64,000 nucleotides of DNA, taken from contig NZ_JAATJA010000002.1 of NCBI RefSeq assembly GCF_011927665.1, forward strand, positions 310,001-374,000, read 5' to 3'. Numbering within the stretch: the stretch's first letter is position 1; each line of letters begins with the position of its first letter. Source of the stretch: Desulfobaculum xiamenense. Lineage in GTDB: Bacteria > Desulfobacterota > Desulfovibrionia > Desulfovibrionales > Desulfovibrionaceae. Positions 7,841-16,637 of this stretch are shown here, in pieces. A program made the translations under genes and the position numbers. The notes beneath the pieces were generated by a model. It had not been told where the DNA came from. It saw only the letters and a list, made by a program, of their open reading frames with translations, and did not search any database.

Positions 7841-9535
7841 ATGGTCCCGGAAGACGGCAACAACGAGGACATCCTCGAACTTACCGACATCATCAAGAAG
7901 GGCGATCTCTCCGACGGCGGAGAAGGCTCGTCGGATGAGGACATGGACCTCAGCTTCGAGCAGGAGCTTGAAGAGCTGTTTTCCGATGACGAAAGCGGCG
8001 AGTCCGCCGACGTCCACGAGATAGACCTCTCCGACCTCGATGAGAACTTCGGTCTCGATGACGAGGAAACCGCCCCCGCCAGCGATTCCGAGGCCACGTC
8101 CGCAGACGTGCTCTCCGCTGCCGAAGATGCCGGGGACGATCTTGGTGATTTGGGTGACCTCGGTGATCTTGGTGATGTGGACGACCTCGATGCGCTCCTC
8201 GGTGAGGCCGAGGCCGAATTCGACGCGGCGCCCGACAAGGCCGCCGAGGCGCAGGAGGAAGACGAGGGCGACGACATCGACCTGAGTTCCCTCGACGACA
8301 TCGCCGCCGCAGACCAGTCCGCCGCGCCCGAATCCGAAGGTGAGGACATCGATCTGAGCGGGCTTGACGACCTGCTCGACGGCCTCGAAGGCGGCGCGCC
8401 CAAGGCGAAGCCCGCCGCGCCCGTGCTTCCCGACGAGGAACAGATTTTCAAGGACGCCGAGGCGGATATGGATGACGCCCTGGCGGACCTTGGCGACCTC
8501 CCCGAAGACCTGCTGGCCGATCTCCCCGAGGATTTCGGAGCCGAGGCCGAGGAGACCGCCGCCGACCTGACCGAGGAGCTTCCCGAGCCAGACATGGGAC
8601 TGCCCGAGCCAGACATGGAACTGCCCGAGCCAGACATGGAGCTTCCTGAACCGGACATGGAGCCTGAAGCCGCTCCTGCCGCCGAGGAAGCCGCCGCCAT
8701 CGAAGATATTTCCGAGATGCCCGAAGAGGCACCCGAAGCCGAAGGCGCGGACGACCTTGGCGACCTCGGTGACTTGGGTGACCTCGGCGATCTGGCTGAT
8801 CTTGCCGGTCTTGAGCTTCCCGAGGATGCCGACCTCGACAGCCTCGAATTCCCGGAGTCCTCGGATATTGATATGGAGGTCCCGGATTTCGACGTGACCG
8901 AGGCGGAACTGCCGCAGGAGGAATCCGAGGCGGCCGAGCCGTCCGCTCCCGTCGAGGAGATGCCCCTGCCGGATCTTGAGGAGCCGGAATCCGCCCCGCA
9001 GCCCGAGGAAATGGCACTGCCGGAGGAGATGGCGCTGCCCGAGGAGCCGGAAGCCGCCCAGGCCCCGGTGGCCGAGGAGCAGCCCCCCGCGGCCATGGTC
9101 CCGCCCTCGGTCCCGCAGGAAATTCTCGACGGTCTTGGCGAGCGCATTGCCGCCATTGAGACCGGCCTTGGCGCGCAGATCGACGAAAAGCTCGATGCGC
9201 GTTTCGCCGCCCTTGAGGAGCGCCTTGCGCAGACTCCCACCGAAGCTCCGGCTTCCGAAGCCCCGGCTATTACCGCCGAGGACCTCGATGAACTCAAGGC
9301 CGCCATGAAGGCCGAGTTGCAGGAGGAGTTGGCCACGACCCTCAAGCGTGCGCTGAGCGAAGAATTGGCCGATCTGCGCGAGGAATTGCGCGTGGCCATG
9401 ACCGAAGCCCTCAGTGGCGAACTGCGCGCCTCCATCGTTGCGGACCTCGAAGGCCATATCGAGACGGCCCTTCCCGCCGCCGCCGCGCGCATCATCCGCG
9501 AGGAAATCGCCGCGCTGGCCAAGGAACTCGCCTAG
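7841..9535 (+). CDS. Highly acidic Asp/Glu-rich repeat protein of unknown function
   Basis: A 564-residue protein I do not recognise. The first 430 residues are extremely acidic and low in complexity: runs of the triplet Leu-Gly-Asp (about residues 99-110 and again near 305), repeated DIDLS-Leu-Asp blocks, and four tandem copies of the heptad LPEPDM(E/G) encoded by exact 21-bp units. The C-terminal 130 residues are different, with helical heptad-like sequence (about 435-564) and many Ala, Leu and Glu, suggesting coiled coil. No signal peptide or membrane segment is visible. The DIDLSDLD repeats recall the acidic domain of FimV-type proteins, but no LysM domain is present. It has a GAGGTAGAG site and terminators on both sides, so it is a single-gene unit. 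Confidence 0.8.
   Translation: MVPEDGNNEDILELTDIIKKGDLSDGGEGSSDEDMDLSFEQELEELFSDDESGESADVHEIDLSDLDENFGLDDEETAPASDSEATSADVLSAAEDAGDDLGDLGDLGDLGDVDDLDALLGEAEAEFDAAPDKAAEAQEEDEGDDIDLSSLDDIAAADQSAAPESEGEDIDLSGLDDLLDGLEGGAPKAKPAAPVLPDEEQIFKDAEADMDDALADLGDLPEDLLADLPEDFGAEAEETAADLTEELPEPDMGLPEPDMELPEPDMELPEPDMEPEAAPAAEEAAAIEDISEMPEEAPEAEGADDLGDLGDLGDLGDLADLAGLELPEDADLDSLEFPESSDIDMEVPDFDVTEAELPQEESEAAEPSAPVEEMPLPDLEEPESAPQPEEMALPEEMALPEEPEAAQAPVAEEQPPAAMVPPSVPQEILDGLGERIAAIETGLGAQIDEKLDARFAALEERLAQTPTEAPASEAPAITAEDLDELKAAMKAELQEELATTLKRALSEELADLREELRVAMTEALSGELRASIVADLEGHIETALPAAAARIIREEIAALAKELA
8579..8662 (+). repeat. Four tandem 21-bp coding repeats
   Basis: Four head-to-tail in-frame units each encode Leu-Pro-Glu-Pro-Asp-Met-Glu/Gly inside the acidic protein. 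The first three units are nearly identical in DNA sequence, so they look recently duplicated or gene-converted and could vary in number between strains. Confidence 0.85.
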
Positions 9536-9570
9536 TTCAGCATCCGCGTCGGTCCATGCGAATTAATCGA

Positions 9571-9599
9571 AAGGGCAGCCACTGGCTGCCCTTTTTTTG
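9571..9599 (+). terminator. Rho-independent terminator after the acidic protein gene
   Basis: The stem AAGGGCAGCC / GGCTGCCCTT with a short loop is followed by seven T residues. Confidence 0.9.
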
Positions 9600-9602
9600 C
9601 GT

Positions 9603-9815
9603 AGTGGCGGGCCGTGTCGTTCATTGAGAGATGCAAGACGTAGGCTCCGCCGGCCAAGGGGCCGCTGGCCCCTTGGAACCCCGATTTGCGATAGGCCGTC
9701 TGCCCTTGGCGAGCCGTGCGGCTTTGCACAACGAAGCCCTAGTGAGGATTGTCAAGGGGGTCACCCCCTTGACCGGGTCCGGGCAGAGCCCGGCCGCCGG
9801 AGGCCACGTCTTGCA
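9603..9815 (-). repeat. Dispersed intergenic repeat, copy 1 (inverted)
   Basis: First of four copies of a roughly 200-bp element, here in reverse orientation. Read on the minus strand it has three hairpin modules in order: a CCGGGC stem near 9780-9800, a 23-base palindrome at 9751-9773, and a GGGGCC/GGCCCC stem near 9655-9680. The common tail CTTGCAT and GAACGACACG follows. This copy alone is bounded by an exact 10-bp inverted repeat, TGCAAGACGT at 9632-9641 and its complement at 9806-9815. It sits between two convergent genes. Confidence 0.85.
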
Positions 9816-9877
9816 CCCTTAAGCGAACGATACGCCCAGCCAAAGCGCCACGAACGACACGCCCAGCCACTGCACCG

Positions 9878-9913
9878 AAAAAACGGCCCGTCTCCTTGCG
9901 GAGACGGGCCGTT
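9878..9913 (-). terminator. Terminator of purL
   Basis: Minus-strand stem AACGGCCCGTCTCC with a 4-base loop and perfect complement, followed on that strand by a run of T residues (A run at 9878-9883 on the plus strand). Confidence 0.9.
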
Positions 9914-9938
9914 GGCGTCTTGGCGTGGCGGTGCGCGG

Positions 9939-12900
9939 TTAGGCGTTGGCGCCGGAGCCGTTGGTGCCGAAGGTTCCCTTCCATGCGCTGGCGAGGGTTT
10001 CGACATTTTCGGCGATGATGGTCTTGCCGTCGTGATCGACGTGGAGGGTGTCGGCACCGGTGACCTCGCCGATGCAGGCGAAGTGTTGGCCTGCGAAGAT
10101 GGCTTCGAAGGCGTCGCGGTTTTCGGGCTTCACGCTCACGAGCAGGCGCGAGTTGGACTCGCTGTAGAGGATGTCGGTATCGGCCATGTTGGCGGGGCAG
10201 ACCGGCACGCGGGTGAGGTCGATGCGTGCGCCGGTGCGGCCGCCGATGCACATTTCGGCTGCTGCCACGGCGAGGCCGCCGTCCGAGAGGTCGTGCGCGG
10301 CGGTGACGAGGCCGGAGGTGATGGCCTTGTGCAGCGCGTTGTAGCGTTCGCGGGCGGAGACGGCGTCGACCTGCGGCACTTCGGAGAAGGGAGCGCGCAT
10401 CATGTCGGAGAGTTCGCTGCCGCCGAGTTCGGGCCGGGTGAGGCCGAGGATGTAGACGAGGTCTTCTGCGGCCTTGAAGTCCGAGGTGACGGCGTGGTTC
10501 ACGTCGTCAACGATGCCGAGGACGGAGAAGAGCACCGTGGGCGGGATGGAAATCTTCTGTCCGCCGCCGGTGTAGTCGTTCTTCATGGAGTCCTTGCCGG
10601 AGATGCAGGGCACGCCGAAGGCCTGGCAGTAGTGGGCCAGCGCCTGATTGGCGCGCACGAGCTGGGCGAGCTTGTACTGGCCGTCCGGGGTGCGCTCGGA
10701 CTGGACGGGGTCGCACCAGCAGAAGTTGTCGGTGCCGGCCATGTGGCGCGGGTTCGCGCCGGTGGCCACGGCGTTGCGGACAGCTTCGTCGATGGCGGAG
10801 GCCATCATCCAGTAGGTGTCGAGCTTGGAGAACTTGGGACAGATGCCGTGGGAGACCACGATGCCCTTGGTGGAGCCGAGCACCGGGCGCATGACGCCCG
10901 CATCGGAGGGGCCGTCGTTCTTCGCGCCGGTGAGGGGCTTGACCACGCTTCCGCCCTGCACTTCATGGTCGTACTGGCGGACGATGTACTCCTTGGAGCA
11001 CACGTTGAGGCGGCCGAGCATCTTGCGCAGCAGTGCGCCCTGATCCGTGACGAAGAACGGCATGTAGGGGTCTTCGTCGCCGGGGCGTTCCCACACGGCG
11101 GTAAGGTGCATCTGGGGCACGCCGTCGTGGAGGAAGTCCATGGGCAGGTAGGCCACGGGGGTGTCGCCATAGGTGACGTGGAAGTAGCCGGTGTCGGTGA
11201 ATTCGCCGAGCACGGAGGCTTCCACGCCCATTTCCTCGGCCATGGCGAGGAACGCGGGGAGCTGCTCCTTGGAGACGGCCAGGGTCATGCGCTCCTGCGC
11301 CTCGGAGAGGAGGATTTCCCACGGACGCAGGCCGTCGTACTTGAGCGGAGCCTGCGAGAGGTCCATGCGGCAGCCGCCGCTGAACTCGGCCATTTCGCCC
11401 ACGGAGGAGGACAGGCCGCCCGCGCCGTTGTCGGTGATGGCGTTGTAGAGGCCCGCGTCACGCGCGCGCATGAGGAAGTCGTACATCTTGCGCTGGGTGA
11501 TGGGGTCGCCGATCTGGACGGCGGTTGCGGGGGAACCCTCGTGCAGCTCCTCGGAGGAGAAGGTCGCGCCGTGGATGCCGTCTTTGCCGATGCGGCCGCC
11601 GCACATGACGATGAAGTCGCCGGGGAGGGCGGCCTTCTCATGGCTGGGCTTGCCGCCGACTTCGCGGGGCATGATGCCGATGGTGCCGCAGAAGACGAGG
11701 GGCTTGCCAAGGTACTGGTCGTGGAAGACCACGGAACCGTTGACCGTGGGGATGCCGGACTTGTTGCCGCCGTGCTCCACGCCCTCGCGCACGCCTTCGA
11801 GCACGCGGCGCGGGTGCAGCAGGCGGGGAGGCAGTTCGCCGGTGTGGAAGGGCGAGGCGAAGCAGAAGACGTCCGTATTGCAGACGAGGTTCGCGCCCAT
11901 GCCGGTGCCCATGGGGTCGCGGTTCACGCCGACGATGCCGGTCAGCGCACCGCCGTAGGGGTCGAGCGCGGAGGGGCTGTTGTGGGTCTCCACCTTGATG
12001 CACACGCTGTGCTTCTCGTCGAAGGTGATGACGCCCGCGTTGTCCTTGAACACGGAGAGGCAGAAGTCGTTCGTGCCCTGCTGTTCGCGGATGCGCGCGG
12101 TGGAGTCCATGATGAAGGTCTTGAACAGGCTGTCGATGGTGCTCCGGGTGCCGTTCTCGCGGTCCTCGTAGTCGATCTTGGCGCTGAAGATCTTGTGCTT
12201 GCAGTGCTCGGACCAGGTCTGGGCCAGCGCTTCAAGCTCCGCGTCCGTGGGGCGGGCGGCGAGGCCTGCCTCGGCGCGGGCGGCGATGACGGCGGACTCG
12301 CGGAAGTGGTCGCGAATGGCCTTCATCTCTTCGAGGGAGAGGGCGAGGGTGTTCTCGCGGGAGAAGGCCACCAACTCCTCGTCGCTCATGGCGTCGAGGT
12401 TCACCTCGGCCACTTCGTCGTGGGCCTCGCCGGTGACCTGCGCGGCCTTGGCGGCGAAGCCGGGTTCGGCGGCCCACTGCGCGGCGCTCTTGTACTCGAA
12501 GCGCTGGATGAGCTCGTTGGCGAGGTAGTCGCGGCCGATGCGCGCCACGTCTTCCTCGCAGAGGTCACCGGAAAGCAGGTAGCGCGTGGAGGTGAATACG
12601 GCGATGCGTTCGGCCTCGGCCTTGTTCAGGCCGAGAACGAGGGCGACGCTCTCGCGGGCGGTGCGGCCCTCGTTGTCCGTGACGCCGGGGCGGAAGCCGA
12701 CTTCCAGCGTCCAGTCGAAGGCGGTGTCGAAGGGTTCGAGCGAAACCTCGTGCAGCACGGGATCGTGCAGCGCGGCGGCGTCGAGAATCCGGGCGATGCC
12801 CGCGTCGTCGACGCCCTGAATGGTGAAGACCTTTATGATGCGGCAGTCGTCCACGGGCACGCCAGTCGCCCGGCTGATGCCGCGGGCGACCTTCTGGCCC

Positions 12901-12950
12901 ACCGTGTCCGTGACATGCTTCTTAAGCCCCAACTCAACTCGCCTGAGCAT
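9939..12950 (-). CDS. purL: Phosphoribosylformylglycinamidine synthase, PurS-PurL-type fusion
   Basis: A 1003-residue FGAM synthase that catalyses the fourth step of purine synthesis. Residues 1 to about 110 look like a PurS-type domain joined to the catalytic PurL part. Motifs include TWSEHCKHKIFSAKI, VKVETHNSPSALDPYGGA, GVNRDPMGTG, and a second AIR-synthase half with SGKDSMKNDYTGGG and AAHDLSDGGLAVA. The chain ends right after the second AIR-synthase domain, so the glutaminase domain of large PurL is absent and a separate PurQ should supply ammonia. The ATG has a GGGAG site. It is followed by its own terminator. Confidence 0.93.
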   Translation of the reverse strand: MLRRVELGLKKHVTDTVGQKVARGISRATGVPVDDCRIIKVFTIQGVDDAGIARILDAAALHDPVLHEVSLEPFDTAFDWTLEVGFRPGVTDNEGRTARESVALVLGLNKAEAERIAVFTSTRYLLSGDLCEEDVARIGRDYLANELIQRFEYKSAAQWAAEPGFAAKAAQVTGEAHDEVAEVNLDAMSDEELVAFSRENTLALSLEEMKAIRDHFRESAVIAARAEAGLAARPTDAELEALAQTWSEHCKHKIFSAKIDYEDRENGTRSTIDSLFKTFIMDSTARIREQQGTNDFCLSVFKDNAGVITFDEKHSVCIKVETHNSPSALDPYGGALTGIVGVNRDPMGTGMGANLVCNTDVFCFASPFHTGELPPRLLHPRRVLEGVREGVEHGGNKSGIPTVNGSVVFHDQYLGKPLVFCGTIGIMPREVGGKPSHEKAALPGDFIVMCGGRIGKDGIHGATFSSEELHEGSPATAVQIGDPITQRKMYDFLMRARDAGLYNAITDNGAGGLSSSVGEMAEFSGGCRMDLSQAPLKYDGLRPWEILLSEAQERMTLAVSKEQLPAFLAMAEEMGVEASVLGEFTDTGYFHVTYGDTPVAYLPMDFLHDGVPQMHLTAVWERPGDEDPYMPFFVTDQGALLRKMLGRLNVCSKEYIVRQYDHEVQGGSVVKPLTGAKNDGPSDAGVMRPVLGSTKGIVVSHGICPKFSKLDTYWMMASAIDEAVRNAVATGANPRHMAGTDNFCWCDPVQSERTPDGQYKLAQLVRANQALAHYCQAFGVPCISGKDSMKNDYTGGGQKISIPPTVLFSVLGIVDDVNHAVTSDFKAAEDLVYILGLTRPELGGSELSDMMRAPFSEVPQVDAVSARERYNALHKAITSGLVTAAHDLSDGGLAVAAAEMCIGGRTGARIDLTRVPVCPANMADTDILYSESNSRLLVSVKPENRDAFEAIFAGQHFACIGEVTGADTLHVDHDGKTIIAENVETLASAWKGTFGTNGSGANA

Positions 12951-13050
12951 TGACTTGTCTCCCTGTTGTCGTGCTGCACGGGCCGGTCAGACGGCCCCGG
13001 TGTCCCGGAAATGATGATGCCGGGTCCGCGTATGCGGCCCGGTCCCTTCG

Positions 13051-13076
13051 AGCCGTTTCCGTACGTGGAAACGGCT
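13051..13076. other. Stem-loop between purL and the HDOD-GGDEF gene
   Basis: A 10-bp perfect stem (13051-13060 with 13067-13076) and a 6-base loop, without a T tract on either side. It could end transcription of the minus-strand HDOD-GGDEF gene or protect an mRNA end. Confidence 0.4.
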
Positions 13077-13093
13077 GTGGAGCGGGGCGGGGG

Positions 13094-15577
13094 TCAGTCC
13101 GCCCAACAGATGCGATTGCCTCCCGCGGCCTTGGCGGCATAGGCGGCCTTGTCCGCCCTGCGCAGGAGGTCTTCGGGCTTTTCGTGGGGAGCGAGTAGGG
13201 CCGCGCCCATGCTCATGCCCACGGTGCCGCGAAAACGGTTCGACACGAACGCGTGGATGCGTTCGGCAAGGGCCATGAGGCCCGAAGCACTTGATTCTGT
13301 GGCGATGACGGCGAATTCGTCGCCGCCGTAGCGGCAGGGGAAATCCGTGCCTTTGCGGATGGTTGCACGCAAAGCCTGTGCGATTTCACGCAGCAGTTCG
13401 TCACCGGCCTGGTGGCCCCGGGTGTCGTTGATTTCCTTGAACCCGTCAAGGTCGAAGAACAACAGACCGAGGGGGCGGCCCGTGCGGAGGCTGCGTTGCA
13501 TCTCGCGTTCGAGCAGCGCATTGAACTGGTAGTGGTTGAACAGGCCGGTCAGACCGTCGCGGGTGGCCTGCCTGCGCAGCTTGTCTTCCAGCCGCCGGAT
13601 TTCCGTGAGGTCGCGCCCCACCACAAGGTAGCTCGGGGTGCCGCCCATCGCGCCGAGGAGCGAGCTGACGACCAGTTCGAGATTGAGGCTGCGCTTGGCG
13701 TCGAGGCGCAGCAGAACCTCGATGGGGCTCGTGGCCGAGGCGAGGGCTTCCGGCCCCCACATGGCGGAGTCCTCCGTGGCGGGGGTGGCGCACTCGAAGA
13801 GGTTGCGACCTGTCAGGTCGTCCGCGTAGGCGGGGGAAGCGTAGGCGATGAGCCCCGTTGCGCTGACGGTGAGCACCACGTCCTGCATGGATTTCACGAT
13901 CTGGCCGAGGAATTCGCCGTGCTGCAGCGCCTGCTTCTGCACGGCGGTGAGTTCGGTGATGTCCTCGATCATGAACAGAATTTCGCCCCCGGTCTGCCGA
14001 TGGGCACAGAGGTACATGCAGTGGGCATCGTCCGTTGTGCTGTTCAGAAAGAATATCTTGCTGAACGCGGTGCGCCTCGGGGTGGTGAGAAAGCTGTCCC
14101 AGTCCGCGCCGAGGACCGTCGTGCCGGATTGCCCGAGGCAGTCGGCCATGGTGCGGCCCTTGGGGTTTCGCGGGTTGCCGAGCAGGTCGAACAGACGGAG
14201 ATTGATTTCGGCCACGCGACCCTGCGCATCGAGCCGCGCCACGCCCACGGGCAGATTGTCCAAGGTTCTGGCCTTGGAGACGAGAACCGCCTGCCGTCTG
14301 GCGTATTGCTCCAGGGCGCGGCTCAGGAAACGGACGTAGAGTCCGAGTTCCGATTCGTCGGCGTGGCAGTTGGCGCGCAGGCGTAGTTCGCCCCACTGCG
14401 AGCCGAAGGCCGAGAGGTCGACGCGATGGCCGGTGATGTCCCATGGCAGGTCGTCGAGCTGCTGCGCCGCACCAAGCGGCGTGACTCCGCTGCCGGGGCG
14501 GGAGGCGTAGAGGCTGAAGCGGTTCAGCCCCGGTTCGTGCAGGGCGAGGTTCCATTCGTCGAGGCCGAAGTTCCAGCGCAGCTGGCGCGCGACGAGGGTG
14601 GCCACACCGTCGGTTCCGCCGTCGGTTCCGGCGATTTCCATGCTCTGGAAGTGGAAGCTCTGCATGGACTGGACGGAATGCTCGTAGAGGCGATGGCTCG
14701 GGTGCGCCTCGTCGATGCCGATGGTGGCGAGCATGGAGCGGAAGCGTTCGAGGCAGGTCAGGCGCAGGTGATTGAGTTCCTCGGGCGTGTAGGCGGCGGT
14801 GTAGCGGGTGAGGTTCGCCAGCAGCACGATGGAGTCCGGGGAGTGGACGTCTCCGCAGTCGTTGACCAGTTCCGCCCAGCGCGTTGCGAGGATGATGGCC
14901 TGCGTGAGTGGCGGATGGCCGTCGATGCCCGCGAGGTCGTGGTGGTGGCGGATGCCGTCACAGCCGAGATCCGGAATGCCCCACAGGGAGAGCAGTTCGG
15001 TGGAGAGTTCGCCGTGGTCGATGGACCACAGGTCACGTTCGGCTTCGAGTTGCCCCGGCTGGAGAGCCGTGAGTGGCGTTCCGGGCGTGCTGCTGGGCAG
15101 GGGTGTTTCACCCGCTCCGGCCAGCGCAACGAGGGAGATGTCCTTGAGCAGGGTGCACAGGTAGGCCTTGTGCATGGCCTCCGGGGCGAGGCGTTCCGCC
15201 AGCAGCTCCGCCGCGATGGCGGACCAGACCACCATCCGCCAGTTGGCGAAGGATTCCGGGCCTGCATGCCGGGAGATGCTGGAGCGGGACTGGAGATAGG
15301 CCACGGACAGGGCGATCTTGAGGATCTCCCGCGTGCCGAGGACCACGGCGGCTCGCTTGAGGTCGGTGATGCCGCGGCTCATGCCGTAGAACGGCGAATT
15401 GACGAGATTGAGGATGGCCGCGCTCATGGCCGGGTCTAGTTGGATGACCTTGGCGATGGCCTCGAAGTTCGGTTCCTGCTTGACCAGCTCACGCAGCAGT
15501 TGCGCCATTGCGGGAGGGAACGTCTGTTCCAGGCTTTGCCTGGCCGTGGTGAGGACCGACTTCAGGTGTTCATGCAT
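13094..15577 (-). CDS. HDOD-PAS-GGDEF signalling protein (putative diguanylate cyclase)
   Basis: An 827-residue cytosolic signalling protein with no membrane segments. Residues 1 to about 220 are an HDOD domain (FEAIAKVIQLDPAMSAAILNLVNS). A middle region of about 200 residues has no clear assignment. Two PAS-like segments follow near 430 (LPVGVARLDAQGRVAEINLRL) and 550 (MQDVVLTVSATGLIAYASPAYADD). The C-terminal GGDEF domain holds DGLTGLFNHYQFN, FFDLDGFKEIND and an intact YGGDEF at about 750, so cyclic-di-GMP synthesis is expected. The usual RxxD inhibitory site reads KGTD, so product inhibition may be weak. It is the last gene of the run that includes ispB and mqnD, 18 bp after ispB. Confidence 0.9.
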   Translation of the reverse strand: MHEHLKSVLTTARQSLEQTFPPAMAQLLRELVKQEPNFEAIAKVIQLDPAMSAAILNLVNSPFYGMSRGITDLKRAAVVLGTREILKIALSVAYLQSRSSISRHAGPESFANWRMVVWSAIAAELLAERLAPEAMHKAYLCTLLKDISLVALAGAGETPLPSSTPGTPLTALQPGQLEAERDLWSIDHGELSTELLSLWGIPDLGCDGIRHHHDLAGIDGHPPLTQAIILATRWAELVNDCGDVHSPDSIVLLANLTRYTAAYTPEELNHLRLTCLERFRSMLATIGIDEAHPSHRLYEHSVQSMQSFHFQSMEIAGTDGGTDGVATLVARQLRWNFGLDEWNLALHEPGLNRFSLYASRPGSGVTPLGAAQQLDDLPWDITGHRVDLSAFGSQWGELRLRANCHADESELGLYVRFLSRALEQYARRQAVLVSKARTLDNLPVGVARLDAQGRVAEINLRLFDLLGNPRNPKGRTMADCLGQSGTTVLGADWDSFLTTPRRTAFSKIFFLNSTTDDAHCMYLCAHRQTGGEILFMIEDITELTAVQKQALQHGEFLGQIVKSMQDVVLTVSATGLIAYASPAYADDLTGRNLFECATPATEDSAMWGPEALASATSPIEVLLRLDAKRSLNLELVVSSLLGAMGGTPSYLVVGRDLTEIRRLEDKLRRQATRDGLTGLFNHYQFNALLEREMQRSLRTGRPLGLLFFDLDGFKEINDTRGHQAGDELLREIAQALRATIRKGTDFPCRYGGDEFAVIATESSASGLMALAERIHAFVSNRFRGTVGMSMGAALLAPHEKPEDLLRRADKAAYAAKAAGGNRICWAD

Positions 15578-15595
15578 GGCGCTTGTGCTTCGCGA

Positions 15596-16585
15596 TCATT
15601 TTTGCCGGGCCAGCACGTAGTGCAGGATGGCGTCGAGCACCTCGCGCTCGGGACGGTCGGGGAATGAGCGCAGGGCTTCCCGTGCCCTTTCCGCATACTT
15701 ACCGGCGGCCTCGCGCGTGCGGTCCGCAAGGCCGAGCCGCGTGATCTCGTCGAGGATGGCAGCGGTTTCCACCTCGGAGAGGGCGTTGTCGCGGAAGCGA
15801 GCTTCCAGCTCCGCGCGCCGGTCGGCCGGGAGGGAGTTGAAATAGCCGATGAGCGGCAGTGTCAGCTTGCCTTCGCGCAGGTCGCCGCCGGAGGGCTTGC
15901 CGGAGACGTCGGACGGGGACACGTAGTCCAGCGCGTCGTCCACCAGCTGGAAGGCGATGCCGAGGTAGAGGCCGTAGTCGTGCGCGGCCTGTTCGATTTC
16001 GGGGCCGGACCCGGCGATGATGGCTCCGCATTCACAGGCCGCCTGAAAGAGATAGGCCGTCTTGCCGGTGATGATGTCCAGATAGGCCTCGTTGGTCAGC
16101 TCCGTGTTGCGGACGTTGGCGATTTCTTTCACCTCGCCAGCGGCGGTGCGCATGATGGCCTCGGAGAGGATGGCCGTGAGCCGGGGCTGTCCGTAGTCCG
16201 CCACGAGGCGGTTGGCCAGCGCCAGCAGCACGTCGCCCGCGAGGATGGTCTCGGAGCGGCCGAACACGATGTGCGCGCTCTTGCGTCCGCGCCGCAGGTC
16301 CGCCTCGTCGAGAATGTCGTCGTGCAGAAGGGTTGCCGAGTGGAGCATCTCCAGAGAGCAGGCCAGCGGATAGGCCTTGTCGCCTTCGGCGCCGAGGGCG
16401 CGCGCGGCGAGGAGCGTGAGCAACGGGCGCAGGCGCTTGCCGCCCGCGGCGAGCACATGCTGGATGGGCGGGCGGACGCTTTCGTCGAGCCTGTCGGTCT
16501 CTGCCTGAAGGAACGCGTTGATGCGCGGCAGCTCGCGTTCAAGGTACAGGGCGATGATCTTCTGCATAGGCGGTGTATTATCCAT
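15596..16585 (-). CDS. ispB: Polyprenyl diphosphate synthase
   Basis: A 329-residue trans-polyprenyl diphosphate synthase, likely making the side chain of menaquinone. It has AAGGKRLRPLL near the N-terminus, the first Asp-rich motif LLHDDILDEADLRRG and the second LVDDALDYV. GKTAYLFQAACE lies between them. The start was taken at the ATG with AGGGT upstream rather than at an in-frame codon further out (16681). It lies 52 bp after mqnD and near mqnB, which supports a quinone role over other isoprenoids. Chain length cannot be read from sequence. Confidence 0.9.
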   Translation of the reverse strand: MDNTPPMQKIIALYLERELPRINAFLQAETDRLDESVRPPIQHVLAAGGKRLRPLLTLLAARALGAEGDKAYPLACSLEMLHSATLLHDDILDEADLRRGRKSAHIVFGRSETILAGDVLLALANRLVADYGQPRLTAILSEAIMRTAAGEVKEIANVRNTELTNEAYLDIITGKTAYLFQAACECGAIIAGSGPEIEQAAHDYGLYLGIAFQLVDDALDYVSPSDVSGKPSGGDLREGKLTLPLIGYFNSLPADRRAELEARFRDNALSEVETAAILDEITRLGLADRTREAAGKYAERAREALRSFPDRPEREVLDAILHYVLARQK

Positions 16586-16637
16586 GTTACCCTGCCGCAT
16601 AGCAAGGCAATAGTGGTCAGCGGAAACTGGGTGGTCC

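Noticed and set aside
9597-12953. A long plus-strand open frame (1118 codons) opposite purL
   Set aside because: It is the antisense shadow of purL in GC-rich DNA. No protein motif is seen, whereas purL has clear motifs and a ribosome site.
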